A stretch of 64,000 nt of DNA from Astrocystis sublimbata (Eukaryota > Ascomycota > Sordariomycetes > Xylariales > Xylariaceae): contig JAJNNY010000043.1 in the NCBI GenBank assembly GCA_022453515.1, positions 124,001 through 188,000 on the forward strand, written 5' to 3'. Made by a program: the position numbers and the translations under genes. Below are positions 34,414 through 45,419 of the stretch, piece after piece. Below the pieces are notes generated by a model that ran no database searches, was not told the origin of the DNA, and was given only the letters and a program-made list of their open reading frames with translations. Positions within the stretch are counted from its first letter, which is position 1. Every line of letters begins with the position of its first letter.

Positions 34414-35940
34414 TCACCCCTCTTTGCTGGAATACTTCACGTTGACTCCCTCAGCGTCTGCGGGGGCTCGTAGGAACCATTCTTTCCATACCGGCACATC
34501 AACGTAGGATCGCTGAAGTCTGAGATCTACATGGATTGTTGGCTCGTTGGCTGGTCTCACATAGCGAGCTTGATCAGTGAGTGGCGTGTTCAGTCGTGAC
34601 AGTACGATAGTGCGGCGCGCGTCACGCTCGAGTTGTGTCGACTGGGATATCTGGCAATAGACAGGGTACGCCGGAGCCTGCGCAGCGGCTGGCGCTTTGG
34701 CCACAACCATGGAGGAAAAGCTTGTACGGCTACGGAGGCGCCGAGGGTACCGTTGAGGAGTCTCGGTGGTCGCATCAGAGATGGGAGAGGGCGGTACTGC
34801 GCGGGCACTGGCACTTGCCGTCGTATCGACACTGCTACGCTTGGGGTTCATCATGTCCAATAGCTTGCGATGTAGTTCTAGCACGGAGACGCCGTGTGTT
34901 GCTAGGAACGGAGAGTCCAGCATGAGTGCGAGGGTTCGCGTGAACGATCCTTCTCGTGAAGGGTTGGGCTCTGCGCTACTCGGGGTCATCGATCCAGAAC
35001 CAAGAAGCTCAAAGGTTCCGGGGCCATTGATGTGGCTCACGTAGGCATGTTGGGCGAAAGGGCTATCGTTCAGCACGAGCACATCTGCGCGTGCGATACC
35101 GAGCGTCTTCGAGATTGTTCTTGCCGATATTCCAGGGATGTCTTTCCTGCAACGTCATGCATTGTCAAATAAAGGTCACAGGGCAGGAAAAGAGGGAAAA
35201 TGATAGACTTACGGTCCATACCACATGACCTCGCCCTCAGCACTTGCAAACCCGGCGTGTCCACCATACCAGAAGATCAAGAGATTACCCGTGGCGCCGT
35301 AGTCCTCAACAAACTGTTTGACTTTGCCTGCAAGGACTTCCTGGGGGCTTTCCAGCGACGGTATCATCCAAACCTGCGACTGGATCCCATATCGATTTCC
35401 GAGAACACCTGCAAGCTGATGGGCCGCAGGGATGAACGGACTCTCAGTCGAACCCAACTCCTGACTGACTTTTCTCTGTGCAGTCACGGTGCTAGCTCCA
35501 GAACTAGTCGTAGCCAAAGCATTGTCATGGGATCTTGTGCTGAATCGAGACAATGCGGGACTGAACTCTGGCTGAGACGACGGCGGTGTGCGGCTAAGTG
35601 AGCCCGAAGCTGTTGCTGTGCCCGTTGAACCATCGCCTGCCCAATGTACCAGCAGTGCACGCACATTACGATATCGGCTGTGGTGGCGGTGCGGCCATGT
35701 GTCGTTGAGGGTAGATTGCAGCATTGATGCATGGTTTCTCAACTCTTCTTCCGTGGGGTTGAGATGGCGACGTGGTCTGGTGTAACTCAGCGACGTGACT
35801 GTCCCTGGCGTCGCTGGTGAGTCTTCAGATTTCTTCTCTTTTTTGACCAGAGCGCGAGCCCTCTCAAGGAGACGCCCAAAGCTGTTGGCTCCCTTCTCAG
35901 GTTGTACGGCTTCAGCTTCATCCGGATTGCCGGATTGCAT
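34414..35940 (-). CDS. Caspase-fold protein lacking the catalytic Cys (pseudo-caspase)
   Basis: Exons 35940-35213 and 35146-34414 (donor GTAAGT, acceptor GTTGCAG) give 486 residues from the first ATG. A Ser-rich N-terminus is followed by a caspase-like core: RALLVHWAGDG, then the beta-strand plus His motif NLLIFWYGGHAG (H228), and 43 residues later the strand that normally carries the Cys. Here that strand reads DVLVLNDSPFAQ, with Ser271 where related fungal proteins have DCC or DSC. After it come GPGTFELLGSG and FTRTLALMLDSPFLATHGVS, as in fungal metacaspase-like proteins. The C-terminal part contains an Ala/Pro-rich linker and a beta-rich segment with HVDLRLQRSYVDVP. The His is kept and the nucleophile lost, so proteolysis is unlikely; a scaffolding or regulatory role is inference. 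Confidence 0.7.
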
Positions 35941-36280
35941 CTTGTCCACTGATGCACTGATGTGCTAAGAGACTGAATTATCAATTAGTCTTTATAAGTT
36001 GATGTGAAAGCCTCGAAGGTATCCGGGCACTGCGATCTTGTTCCTAGTTGTTGAGAAAATGATCGTAACGGGTTGCGTTTCGTCGCTGCTCTTTTAGTGG
36101 TGTGCACGGGTGGAATTAACTCAGTACTCTAGGAAACAGCAGGTAACGAAATAGCCTTTGATGGTTGTGCAATGGTGAATGGAGAGAACTTGGTTGAATT
36201 CACTACTAAACCGAATAACATGGCACTTAACGCCTTAACGCCCAGTTATGCTCTCGTTTCTGGTACCTCGATACTTGCCT
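35941..36280. other. Intergenic upstream of pseudo-caspase, downstream of ADE6
   Basis: 340 nt with no gene. It serves as promoter for the caspase-like gene and 3' flank of ADE6. Confidence 0.6.
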
Positions 36281-39200
36281 TTACCCAACCCATTTCCTTG
36301 CATTTCTGAACATCTTAATCCACGGTCCATACTGCCCGAACTCTTTCAACTGCTTGGGGGGGATGTAGCTTGCCACATCTGCCATGATTGTCCGTTCAGG
36401 ATGTGGCATCATCGCAAGTACACGGCCATCACGACTAGTAACACCAGCAATTCCCTGAACACTGCCATTGGGATTAGATGGGTATGTCTCCGTGACTGCC
36501 CCATAATTGTCAACATATCTCAGAGGCGCCAGTCCTCCATCTATGACAGACTGTAGCTTATTGGGTGACAAGAAGGCAGCCCTGCCTTCGCCATGGGAGA
36601 CAACAATCGGCAAGGTTGAGCCTTCCATGTCCCCAAAGAATACAGAGTTTTGGGCACCTTTACCGATGTTCACCATCGAGTAGCGAGCCTCAAATTGCTG
36701 GCTCTTGTTGTGGACGAAATTTGGCCAATTCTCTGCACCAGGTATGAGACCCGGATTAGATTCATTGAGCCGACCAAGCATTTGGCACCCGTTGCATACA
36801 CCAAGAGTGAATGTCTGTGGCCGATTGAAGAAGGTTTCGAAAGTCGATTTGGCTTTCTCATTCTTGGAGATGGAAAGCGCCCACCCACGGCCGGCTTCCA
36901 AGACATCTCCAAAGGAAAAGCCTCCACAGGCCGCTAGACCAACAAAGTCATCAAGGGTGCGGCCTCCGATAACGTCAGTCATCATGACATCGATCGCGTC
37001 AAAGCCTGCTGCACGGAATGCGAAGGCCATCTCCGCATAGCTGTTGACACCTTGCTCTCGGAGGATGGCGACTCGTGGTCTTGAAACAACCAGACCCTTC
37101 AAGCTTGCAAAAACTGATAGCCCTTCATCCGTAGATTTGAATTTCAAATCAGTTGAGATACCTGGATCCTTGTCATCAAGAATCGCAGCATACTCTTGCT
37201 CGGCGCACTCCGGGTTGTCTCGTGCTTTCTGCATCTGGAACGACGTGGCTGACCACCATTGTTGCATTTCGGCCCTGTCAAGATCGACAAGGGATTTGCC
37301 TTGATAACGAACTGTGAGGGATTGCTTCGCGCCAGATCGCGTGAAACCAATGCGCTTTAGGAGGCCCGGAGGTGGTCCGCAGGTCGCAAAGCAGCGTCTA
37401 AACCTGGCCTCGTCCGCCTTCCGCACTTGGAAGACAGCACCAAGTTCCTCGTTAAATAGTGCATCCAGGATATTCGACTCGGAGTGGATTTTCACGAGTT
37501 CATCGATGTAGATCTCAACAGCACACCGACCAGCAAACATCATCTCAGCGATCGTGGTCATCAGGCCACCATCCGAACGATCGTGGTATGCAAGAACAAT
37601 ACCTTCTTCGTGTAGCTGAGACACGGCATCGAAATAGTCTGTGATGAGGTCTGTGTCCCGTACATCCGGCGCCTGGTGGCCGAGTGCTCCGAGGCTCTGG
37701 GCGAGAGCTGATCCACCCATAGCTTTGAATCCCTGAGCAAGGTCGACGAAGATAAGAACAGACTCGCCAACGTCCTCGACACGTCGAAGCTGCGGTGTCC
37801 AGGTGTTTCTTACGTCTTCAACGAGAGAGAATGCGGAGATCGCAACAGTAACTGGAGCAGTCACACTCTTTTGCTCACCCGTCTCCCTATCTTTCCATGA
37901 AGCCTTCATTGAGGTGGAATCCTTGCCCACGGGTATAGAGACGCCCAGCTTCGGGCACAGGTCTACACCGATGGCTTGAACTGCTTCGTATAAAGCTGAA
38001 CCTTCGCCTGAGTGATTGACCGCAGCCATCCAATTAGCTGAAAGCTTGACACGGCGTAGATCGCCGCGAACCTTGGGGTCGTTTTTAATGTGAGCTGCGG
38101 CAAGGTTCAACAAGCTTTCAACGACAGCCATTCGCGCAGATGCTGCCGGGGAAATCAATGCCAGAGATGCCTTTTCACCCATTGCCATTGCTTCGCCATA
38201 TCGGTGAGTCTGTTCGTCCACACTGAAGGATGTCAAAGTGACAGCAACGTCTGCCACTGGTACCTGCCAAGGTCCAACAAGCTGATCACGAGCTACTTGA
38301 CCACCAACGGATCGGTCTGCGATGGTAATGAGGAACATCTTGGAACCAACAGCCGGCACAGAGAAAACAAGTCGCGTAGCTTGCGTGAGCATTTCTTTTA
38401 GGTTAGAGACACCATGGATTTCCTTGAGACTTGAGGCAGAGTCAAATGCTTTCAGAGATCTGCTAGGGGTCTTGTCGGAGCGTTCCTGCTTGCGACCCGG
38501 AGGGAAGAGAGCATCCATAGGTAAGTCGATAGGCAATGGATGCGATGGAGTTTCTCGGTCTTGTAGTATCAATTTGGTCTTTCCATCCCCATTTCGGTGA
38601 TATGTTCCGACATTGGAGAAGCCGCAACGCTCTCGATTGCATATGCTCATGAAGCGGTTGATGCGATCTCTATTAATTAGAAGCACGTATCTTTCCTGGG
38701 CTTCGCAGCACCTAATAATTGTTTAGTAGTGTATTTTGAATACGCATTTGAAACCTCCAATCAACACAATGATCGAATGCGCATGGGTTTGAAGAAACTC
38801 ACCAGATCTGAAGGGGGCTCATGCTATCATCGGCACTTGCAACTTGGCGCAGTTCGAATTTGCCACCGCCCAAGGCATCCTTGACTAGTTCTGGCAGCGC
38901 ATTGGAAATTCCACCGGCGCCCACATCATGAATCATAGCAATCGGGTTTTCTTCACCAAGGGCAACGCAGGTATTGATAACCATCTGGACATGAACACAG
39001 TTAGTAACTCTTGATCTAGCAGACTGGATTCGCTGTAGAGTGTAGTTGTGTTGACGCACCTGGACACGACGTTCAACTTCAGGATTACCGCGTTGGACAC
39101 TGTTGAAGTCCAACTCGGCTGTGGCTTCACTTGAATTGCTGCTTGATGCAGCTCCACCGCCGAGACCAATGAGCATGGCCGGGCCACCAAGAACAATGAT

Positions 39201-40770
39201 ATGAGCTCCATCTTCAACAAATTCGGGAGCTTTTAGGGCGTGTTGCGGTCGAACCGAACCGAGACCACCCGCTAGCATGATAGGCTTATGGTACCCTCTC
39301 CAATCATTGTCAACATCTGTCAACAGAGTGCGGAAGACTCCGGTCAAGGCAGGGCGACCGAATTCATTGTTATAACGCGCGGATCCGATGGGAGCTTCAA
39401 GCATGATGTCGAGACTGCTGGCGTAGCTGCTTATTGTTAACACCCTGATTTTGCTGCTCAATTCGATCTCATGACTCACTGGACACTATTAGTACAATCT
39501 CATATACAAGCGTTATAGGGACAAAATGGGGGCATCACCTACCTGATACGGTTTGCCAATGTTGGCCTCCCATGGCTGTTCATGTCCAGGAATTCGAAGA
39601 TCGGAAACAAAGAATCCCGAAAGACCTGCTTTCGTTGTGGATCCTCGACCAACAGCCGCTTCGTCACGAATTTCGCCTGCATCGCAGCTCTAGTCAGACA
39701 AAGCCCCTATTGTCGCCCTAATACGCGGGATAGGACAGCAGCCATGACTGTAATAAGATAACGTACCTCCAGACCCAGTCGCAGCTCCAGGAAAAGGTGA
39801 AATGGCCGTGGGATGATTGTGCGTCTCGACCTTACATAGCATGTGCAGCACCTCCTTGGTCAACTTCCAGGTACCAGTTTGGTAATCAGGGGCCCAAAAG
39901 GCGGCCATCTCTCCTTGCACAACAGCGGCATTGTCACTATAGGCGGAAACAGTAAAGTCGGGCGTCTTCTTGTGGGTATTCTTGATCATCTCGAAAAGGC
40001 TCCCAATTTGACGCTTGTCGTCAATTGTCCAGTTGGCATTGAAGACTTTGTGGCGACAGTGTCTATAGGTGCATTTCATTAGACACAAGAGACGAAGCAG
40101 AGCGTTCCAACACATACTCAGAATTAACCTGGCCAAACATGAATAGCTCGATATCGTTTGGGGGGCGCCCGAGATCTTGGAAGACCTCGATTAGATATTG
40201 AATCTCGCTGTCGTCGAGACCTAAGCCATTCTCTTTGCTGTAAGCGGTTAAAGCAGCGATAGGGCCACGAGAATCCGCGAATATGTCTACGACAACGAGG
40301 GGGCTGCGGGCGCCCTCGGCGAAAATCGTGGCCTCCGGCTGAGGCTGAGTTTCGCTGTATGTTTCTGTCATTCGGTCATAGAACAGGTCCACGAAAGAAG
40401 CCAGCCCCTTTTCGGGTTGATCTTCAAACCCAATTTTGACGAGACGACCTCTCTCTACACGCACGACATCTCGAAGACCGCATACCTGAGCAATCGCGGT
40501 GGCCTGCGAGCTCCAAGGTGAGATGGTTCGGGGCGTGATGTAGACATCTGTCGAATCGGTTGTGGTGTGAGCATCTCCAGCAGCATCTGAGACACCGAGA
40601 AAAGACTTGATCTCGGCGATATCTATAGCGTTCTGGAGGTGGAGGTAGTATATCCATGAACCTGTGATGCTCGTAACCTTGGCGGGGGTGACCTTCGCGA
40701 TGTCATCGAGCAGTTTCTTGGACTGCCATGCCTCAAAGCATGGCTGGCCAAGGATGACCTCGTAAGGCAT
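36281..40770 (-). CDS. ADE6: Phosphoribosylformylglycinamidine synthase
   Basis: Large reverse-strand gene: 40770-40118, 40062-39767, 39676-39543, about 39485-39060, 38984-38803, 38711-36281. About 1,370 residues. The N-terminal FGAMS domain starts [20 protein letters not shown]. Family blocks include [92 protein letters not shown] and [15 protein letters not shown]. The C-terminal glutamine amidotransferase has [11 protein letters not shown] (nucleophile Cys codon near 36800) and HPERT. The enzyme converts FGAR, ATP and glutamine to FGAM in purine synthesis. The third intron is problematic: with donor CAG|GTAGGT the next exon reads in frame only if it begins upstream (for example TAG|TGTCCA), adding about 20 non-family residues before YASSLDIM. 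All other junctions close cleanly. Confidence 0.93.
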
Positions 40771-41398
40771 TACGACACAAAGACCGCCGAAGCTGGTAGC
40801 TCAGGGTACTGAAAGGAGGTTCCGACCGCAGAGTCAGGAATATGATAGGTTATGACATTCGGAAACTCTCTCTGTGTAAGAGGCTTCATTAACTCAAACT
40901 AGGCATTTGCTTTTACAGTCACTGGGGCCGCCCGGTTGCCCCGCCATATCCGACTGCAGGTGGGATGGTGGGGTTCCAACTAGGTACCTATCGATAACGA
41001 AAGTTTCTGGCGGGAAACTCCGTGAACGGAGCAGGGGGGTAATGCGCTCACCTACAGTACAGTACGGTAACCGAGCTGACCAGTAATTAACACGGTAAGA
41101 GATACCTATCTAGGGTAGGTATTTGGAGCGAAATGCTGCGACGGCTTGTTAAGAAGCCAGCCATTTTCCAAACGCAAGAACACGATCGCGACCGAAGTGA
41201 GCGAGCACCCTGAAAGCTTGATATCAACATAGCTACCCGCCTCGCCGCCGACGGGACCACGATACGAACCACAACCAAGGCCACACTTTTAATTCGAACC
41301 AACCTCGCTTTTCCCTGCAAGGCAGAAGACCAAAGCCCTCCGGGCCTCCGATCTGCGATCCTCGTCGAGACTAGCCCAGCTATTCAACCCAGCCGTCG
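40771..41398. other. Divergent promoter region ADE6 / small TM protein
   Basis: 628 bp with GC-rich boxes (GCCGCCCGGTTGCCCCGCC, 40927-40945; GGATGGTGGGGTT near 40972) and AGGTACCTATC words (40983, 41100-41125). No gene is supported. Confidence 0.55.
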
Positions 41399-41665
41399 AT
41401 GGGCGAAATGTCGAAACCACTTCACGCTCGTGTTCGTAACCAGGCCAATACCCCAGGACCACGCACATCGCCTCCAAGGGTGCCAAGAACTCCCCGAGTC
41501 GATCTCAATAGCGCGGGTTACAAGCAGGCTGCCTCGAAATACACGCGCTTCATGATTGCCATGCCCATACTTCTTGTCACCACGTATATCCTATTCGACA
41601 GGCTGGCCCTCGGGCATACCAAGTCCTTGCGCGGCACACCAGCAGACAAGACGAACAAGGTGTGA
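41399..41665 (+). CDS. Small single-pass membrane protein, unknown function
   Basis: Uninterrupted 88-codon frame. The N-terminus is basic and Pro-rich (PRTSPPRVPRTPRVDLN) and carries no signal peptide. Then comes SAGYKQAASKYTRF and one TM helix at about residues 50-68 (FMIAMPILLVTTYILFDRLA), followed by a short Thr/Lys tail. The layout resembles small conserved fungal membrane proteins of mitochondria or ER, but I cannot name the family. A second ATG at codon 4 could be the start. The gene is divergent from ADE6 and has no visible intron. Confidence 0.6.
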   Translation: MGEMSKPLHARVRNQANTPGPRTSPPRVPRTPRVDLNSAGYKQAASKYTRFMIAMPILLVTTYILFDRLALGHTKSLRGTPADKTNKV

Positions 41666-42916
41666 AACTTGTTAAGATATCATCTTTCAAGCGTCAATTC
41701 TTCTCGAGGCTTCCGACGACTTGGCAATAAGCACCAAGTACTGTCTGGCATTCTCTGCAGTTATGGGTTGCAAGTTGCAACTTTGGCTTCGAAGGGTGAG
41801 GACTTCGAGCACATACAGCCTATTCACACGATGAAGACTCAAACTGCAGGTAGTAATATGTTGCGGGATGCTTGGGTACCGGCACTACCAATTCTGCGGA
41901 TGTCTATCCTGCAGAGGTCAAAGTCTTGCGCCCCATGGACATCACTTGTCACTGCGATGCCCATCAAATATGTTAGGCGCAATCTCCATCCAACGTGAGC
42001 TTATCGCTCAAACCACAGTCAACACGACCTGGGAATGTGATTCAAGCATAGCATCCAACTGGATGTGCTGAGCAAACATACTCCGATCGGGGATCGGAAT
42101 TTCAAGGCATTAGGCGGCGTATTGGCTCCGGATTTTGAATGCATTTACTGGCCCTTGGAATCTTGGATCATGTATTATATGGATTTATACGTCTTTGAAG
42201 TGGTTTGGACTTTGAGATTTCCATATTTTGCCCATGATGCCTTCGGCACTGTTGCTGATACGAACTTGATGATTGGCGCCATTAAGCGTTTGTCCTCAGA
42301 CACGCAAGACCTATCTATGCCGTGCTTTAGTGGACATTCCAAGCGATAGCGGGGTCCTTACAGTCAATTTCAATGAACAAGAAAAAAACCTGCGAACCGG
42401 TCTATATTATTAGCCCAAGATCCGAGCTGGATCTGACTTCAAGTTGAGTCGCCGATTTATTTACTAGCCACAGCATCCTACACGGCGGTACCTAAGCAAG
42501 TCTAGCAAGGCCTGATGTGGGCAGGCGCCCTTTGCTATGATGGTCCCTGCTGGTTATTGAAATCTACCTAGGTACATACTGCCCTGCTGCCCAAACGTCC
42601 AAACGAACAATCTACAAAGTAGAATTCGATTGCCTACGACACAAGCCGTGATCGCATCGCTCCTCCATTGCCAAACCTATCTTAAACCTGTGGGCTAGCA
42701 TTTGGTCAGACTTGATCACCGACCTACATCACCTACATACCTAGCCTAGGTACCTACATAGGTATCTGCCGCCGCCAAACGACTTGTATACCTACCTACC
42801 TGTACTTGGGTATACCAGGTAGGTAGCAACCCACTACACCTGTTCATACTCAAACTCAATCGATTCCAAGGTTGCCTGCTTTACGCAATCGCCCTTGCCC
42901 TGTTTCTACGCGGAAC
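41666..42916. other. Intergenic with TAGGTACC cluster
   Basis: No supported gene; the frame at 42065-42349 has no family character or splice partner. The section 42720-42830 is dense with ACCTACAT, CCTAGGTACCTACATAGG and ACCTACCTACC words, just upstream of the hydrolase gene. Confidence 0.55.
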
Positions 42917-44506
42917 ATGATCGGCACTTCGGTGCCAGAATACATCGCCATACGGTTAGCAATATTCGGCCTGCGTTACACATCACCGTTGTGCTTGGCA
43001 ACTTTGCTGGCTCTGACCGCTCTCAAAGGAACAGCAGGTATATCATCATGGACTGGCAAGGCCCTGGCCGGCTACTGCGTTGTCGATGCCCTGTTCGCCA
43101 TTTTCGTCTATCAGCCATACAACCATCGCCTGGAGCAGGCAGCCGAACACCCGCCTCTACCACCTCCGGCTGAGCGTCGTGAGCTCTTCAGTCGCTGTCT
43201 GGACAATGTCCCCAACGTCGCCGTTTACCTGCAGACCTGGTTTCTCAAAGCCGATGTTTCGGATATCCGAAGGGAGAACGTATGGGAGTTCATCTCGTGG
43301 GCTTTCTTTGACCGGCACCCCGGAAACGAAACCGTCGAGGAGCATGAGGAGCTTGATGAATATGTTGCCATGATTGAACGACGCGTCGGATATCAATTTC
43401 AGCCGGGTAAGGGAAGGGCCGAGAGTCTACGTGTAACACTCGACAAAATCAAGATGAACTACAGAAGCGTGCTGTGGTACGTTATTGTTGGAGGGGTCGA
43501 TCTCACCACACATATTATCTTATCCCGTTCCGGTTTTCGATATTATGCACAACCTTGGCCCCATTCGTTCTCTGTGGTCCCTCCACGTCTGCAATCACTA
43601 TTCACCAAGAAGCAATCCGTCTCTCGGTTAGCTTACTGGTACCGGCCGCACACGGCAAAGAACAAGCTACCGCTTGTCTTTCTTCACGGAATCGGCATAG
43701 GACTCTGGCCATATACACCGTACTTTTCGTATATCAACCGAGACTGTGGCGAAGATGAGCAGATCGGAATCATCGCGATCGAATACCTTCCCATATCGAT
43801 GAGATTCACCGACGTGCCCTTGAGCCAGGCCGACTTCCTCGCTCAAATCACATGCATCGTTGATGCGCATGGTTGGGGCCAATTCGCCGTCGTTGCTCAT
43901 TCGTATGGAACATTTCTAGCTACCCAAATGGTCAAGTCTCCCAGCCTAAGCCCACGCATTCAATCGATCATCCTGGTCGACCCCGTCTCTATCTTGCTGC
44001 ATCTTCCGAACGTAGCCTACAACTTCACGAGGCGCAAGCCGCGCAAGGCTAACGAGTACCTGTTATGGTACTTCGCAAGCACGGACCCAGGCGTCGCGCA
44101 TTGTTTGGGCCGTCATCTCTTCTGGAAAGACAGCATCGCCTGGAAGGAAGATTTGCTACATATGCGACAGGAGCCACATGGTATCGGGGCGTCGAATTCC
44201 ATGATTCGTCCTAAAGCATCGAGAGAGCGGAAGGTGACGGTATGCCTGGCAGAACGAGATCTGATAGTCGATACGCCGACGGTGCTGAAATACCTTACTC
44301 ATAACGAAGATTGGGCGACCACGGACAGTGTCCCGGACAAGAACTGTATTCACAGTAAAGACTTGCCCCAATCGACCCGCCATTTCGAGAACAGCGGTAT
44401 CGAGGTGGTATGGTTCGACGGGCTGGATCATGCGCAGGTATTTGATTATAAGGATTCTTCAGCTCGTCTCGCAACTCTCACTCTGGAAGCTTGTGCGCGA
44501 GGTTAG
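42917..44506 (+). CDS. Alpha/beta-hydrolase, membrane-associated
   Basis: Intronless frame of 529 residues from ATG 42917. The N-terminal 60 residues hold hydrophobic segments (YIAIRLAIFGLRYTSPLCLA; ALAGYCVVDALFAIFVYQPY), suggesting one or two membrane helices. The hydrolase core begins PLVFLHGIGIGLWPYTPYF with the oxyanion-hole HG motif. The nucleophile elbow is VAHSYGTFLA (A-H-S-Y-G, so the usual first Gly is Ala). The acid is probably in AERDLIVDTPTV and the base His in FDGLDHAQVFD. Fungal proteins of this layout are annotated only as hydrolases; lipids are plausible substrates but unproved. An insertion after the acid (about residues 455-490) is Thr/Ser-rich. Confidence 0.8.
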   Translation: MIGTSVPEYIAIRLAIFGLRYTSPLCLATLLALTALKGTAGISSWTGKALAGYCVVDALFAIFVYQPYNHRLEQAAEHPPLPPPAERRELFSRCLDNVPNVAVYLQTWFLKADVSDIRRENVWEFISWAFFDRHPGNETVEEHEELDEYVAMIERRVGYQFQPGKGRAESLRVTLDKIKMNYRSVLWYVIVGGVDLTTHIILSRSGFRYYAQPWPHSFSVVPPRLQSLFTKKQSVSRLAYWYRPHTAKNKLPLVFLHGIGIGLWPYTPYFSYINRDCGEDEQIGIIAIEYLPISMRFTDVPLSQADFLAQITCIVDAHGWGQFAVVAHSYGTFLATQMVKSPSLSPRIQSIILVDPVSILLHLPNVAYNFTRRKPRKANEYLLWYFASTDPGVAHCLGRHLFWKDSIAWKEDLLHMRQEPHGIGASNSMIRPKASRERKVTVCLAERDLIVDTPTVLKYLTHNEDWATTDSVPDKNCIHSKDLPQSTRHFENSGIEVVWFDGLDHAQVFDYKDSSARLATLTLEACARG

Positions 44507-44630
44507 TTCATGATGGAATCATATAATTCCCAATTAGAGTAATGATGGTTGTGACAATAGAATAGGGCCATACCTAGGATTAAGTCTGATGCTGTATAAG
44601 GGGCCTGTGGTTATGTGTCCATGTTAACAC

Positions 44631-45219
44631 TCAGTCTGCTTTCGCCTGGTCACCATCCCACCCCGTCAGGTAGGAAACCTGTGGTTCAGGACCGCTGCGT
44701 ATGAGAATCCACACTACATCTTCGTCCGTCTCGTTAATTTCTTGATGCTCTGTCCATGGGGGTATGAAGGCGAAATCGCCCGCTGACAGTTCGTGTCTCG
44801 TCACTTTATCATCCGTGTTTGTGACAAGGATGCCCTTGCCGGACGCGGCGTAGATGATAGTCTCTGCACCATAATTACCAATTAAGAGGAGCTCCCATAT
44901 AGAGATATGGCAGGTCAACCCACCTTGTTCACCATGGTGGTGCACTGCCGAAGAACAGTGAGGTTTGGCTCGCAGTACTGCAAGTCCGATGCATGTTAGC
45001 TCATACTTAGTTATTTACAAAACAGCCCATAAAGGCGTCAAAGTACTTACTGGTGGCACACATCCTGTCACTTTTGCCGATGATGGCACCTTGGCGAATC
45101 ATGGGCGACTCATCCGACTTCTGCCGTTGAGTCTCGAGGTCGGTGGCTTTGACCACTGTGATGTCTGCCGGCATGATCATGGGCAAAATGTCGGGAAGAA
45201 GCGAAAATAACGAAGCCAT
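44631..45219 (-). CDS. Cupin-domain protein
   Basis: Exons 45219-45051, 44977-44924 and 44863-44631 join in frame to 151 residues. The middle exon supplies the metal-binding motif SAVHHHGEQ and joins ETIIYAASGKGILV, giving the cupin motif 1. Motif 2 is ELSAGDFAFIPPWTEHQEIN. Two His in motif 1, one Glu and the motif 2 His are present, so a metal site is likely intact. The protein may start at the internal Met of MPADITVVKATDL. Such small stand-alone cupins are common in fungi and include isomerases and dioxygenases; substrate unknown. Reading through the second intron also stays open, so intron retention would go unnoticed in an ORF scan. Confidence 0.8.
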
Positions 45220-45349
45220 TATGACTATGCAATCCAGGTCGCCTCACTTCTTACGGTGGAGTATTCAGATAGCACGACGCGTTCACCTGTTTCGGGCTAT
45301 CATTACAGTACATAGATAGCATGATAGCAAGTAGGAAAGTGAGCATCAA

Positions 45350-45419
45350 CGAGATGGTCTCTTGAGTCGAGGCCTGATTGAGCCACTCACCACGCTAAGC
45401 CACTCGGCCACCCAAAGCT
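45350..45419 (-). other. tRNA-like fragment (A box only)
   Basis: The reverse strand reads GGGTGGCCGAGTGGCTTAGC, matching the D-arm/A-box of class II (Leu/Ser) tRNAs. About 30 nt later comes GACTCAAGAG, like a Leu-CAA anticodon loop. No GGTTCGANNCC B box and no closing acceptor strand follow, so it is at most a relic. Confidence 0.25.

Noticed and set aside
35941..35949. Three-codon upstream extension of the caspase-like protein
   Set aside because: It begins with GTG; the ATG at 35940 is the first conventional start.
42872..42916. Upstream extension of the alpha/beta hydrolase (MPALRNRPCP...)
   Set aside because: It begins with TTG, not ATG; the first ATG in frame is at 42917 and gives a plausible membrane-anchor start.
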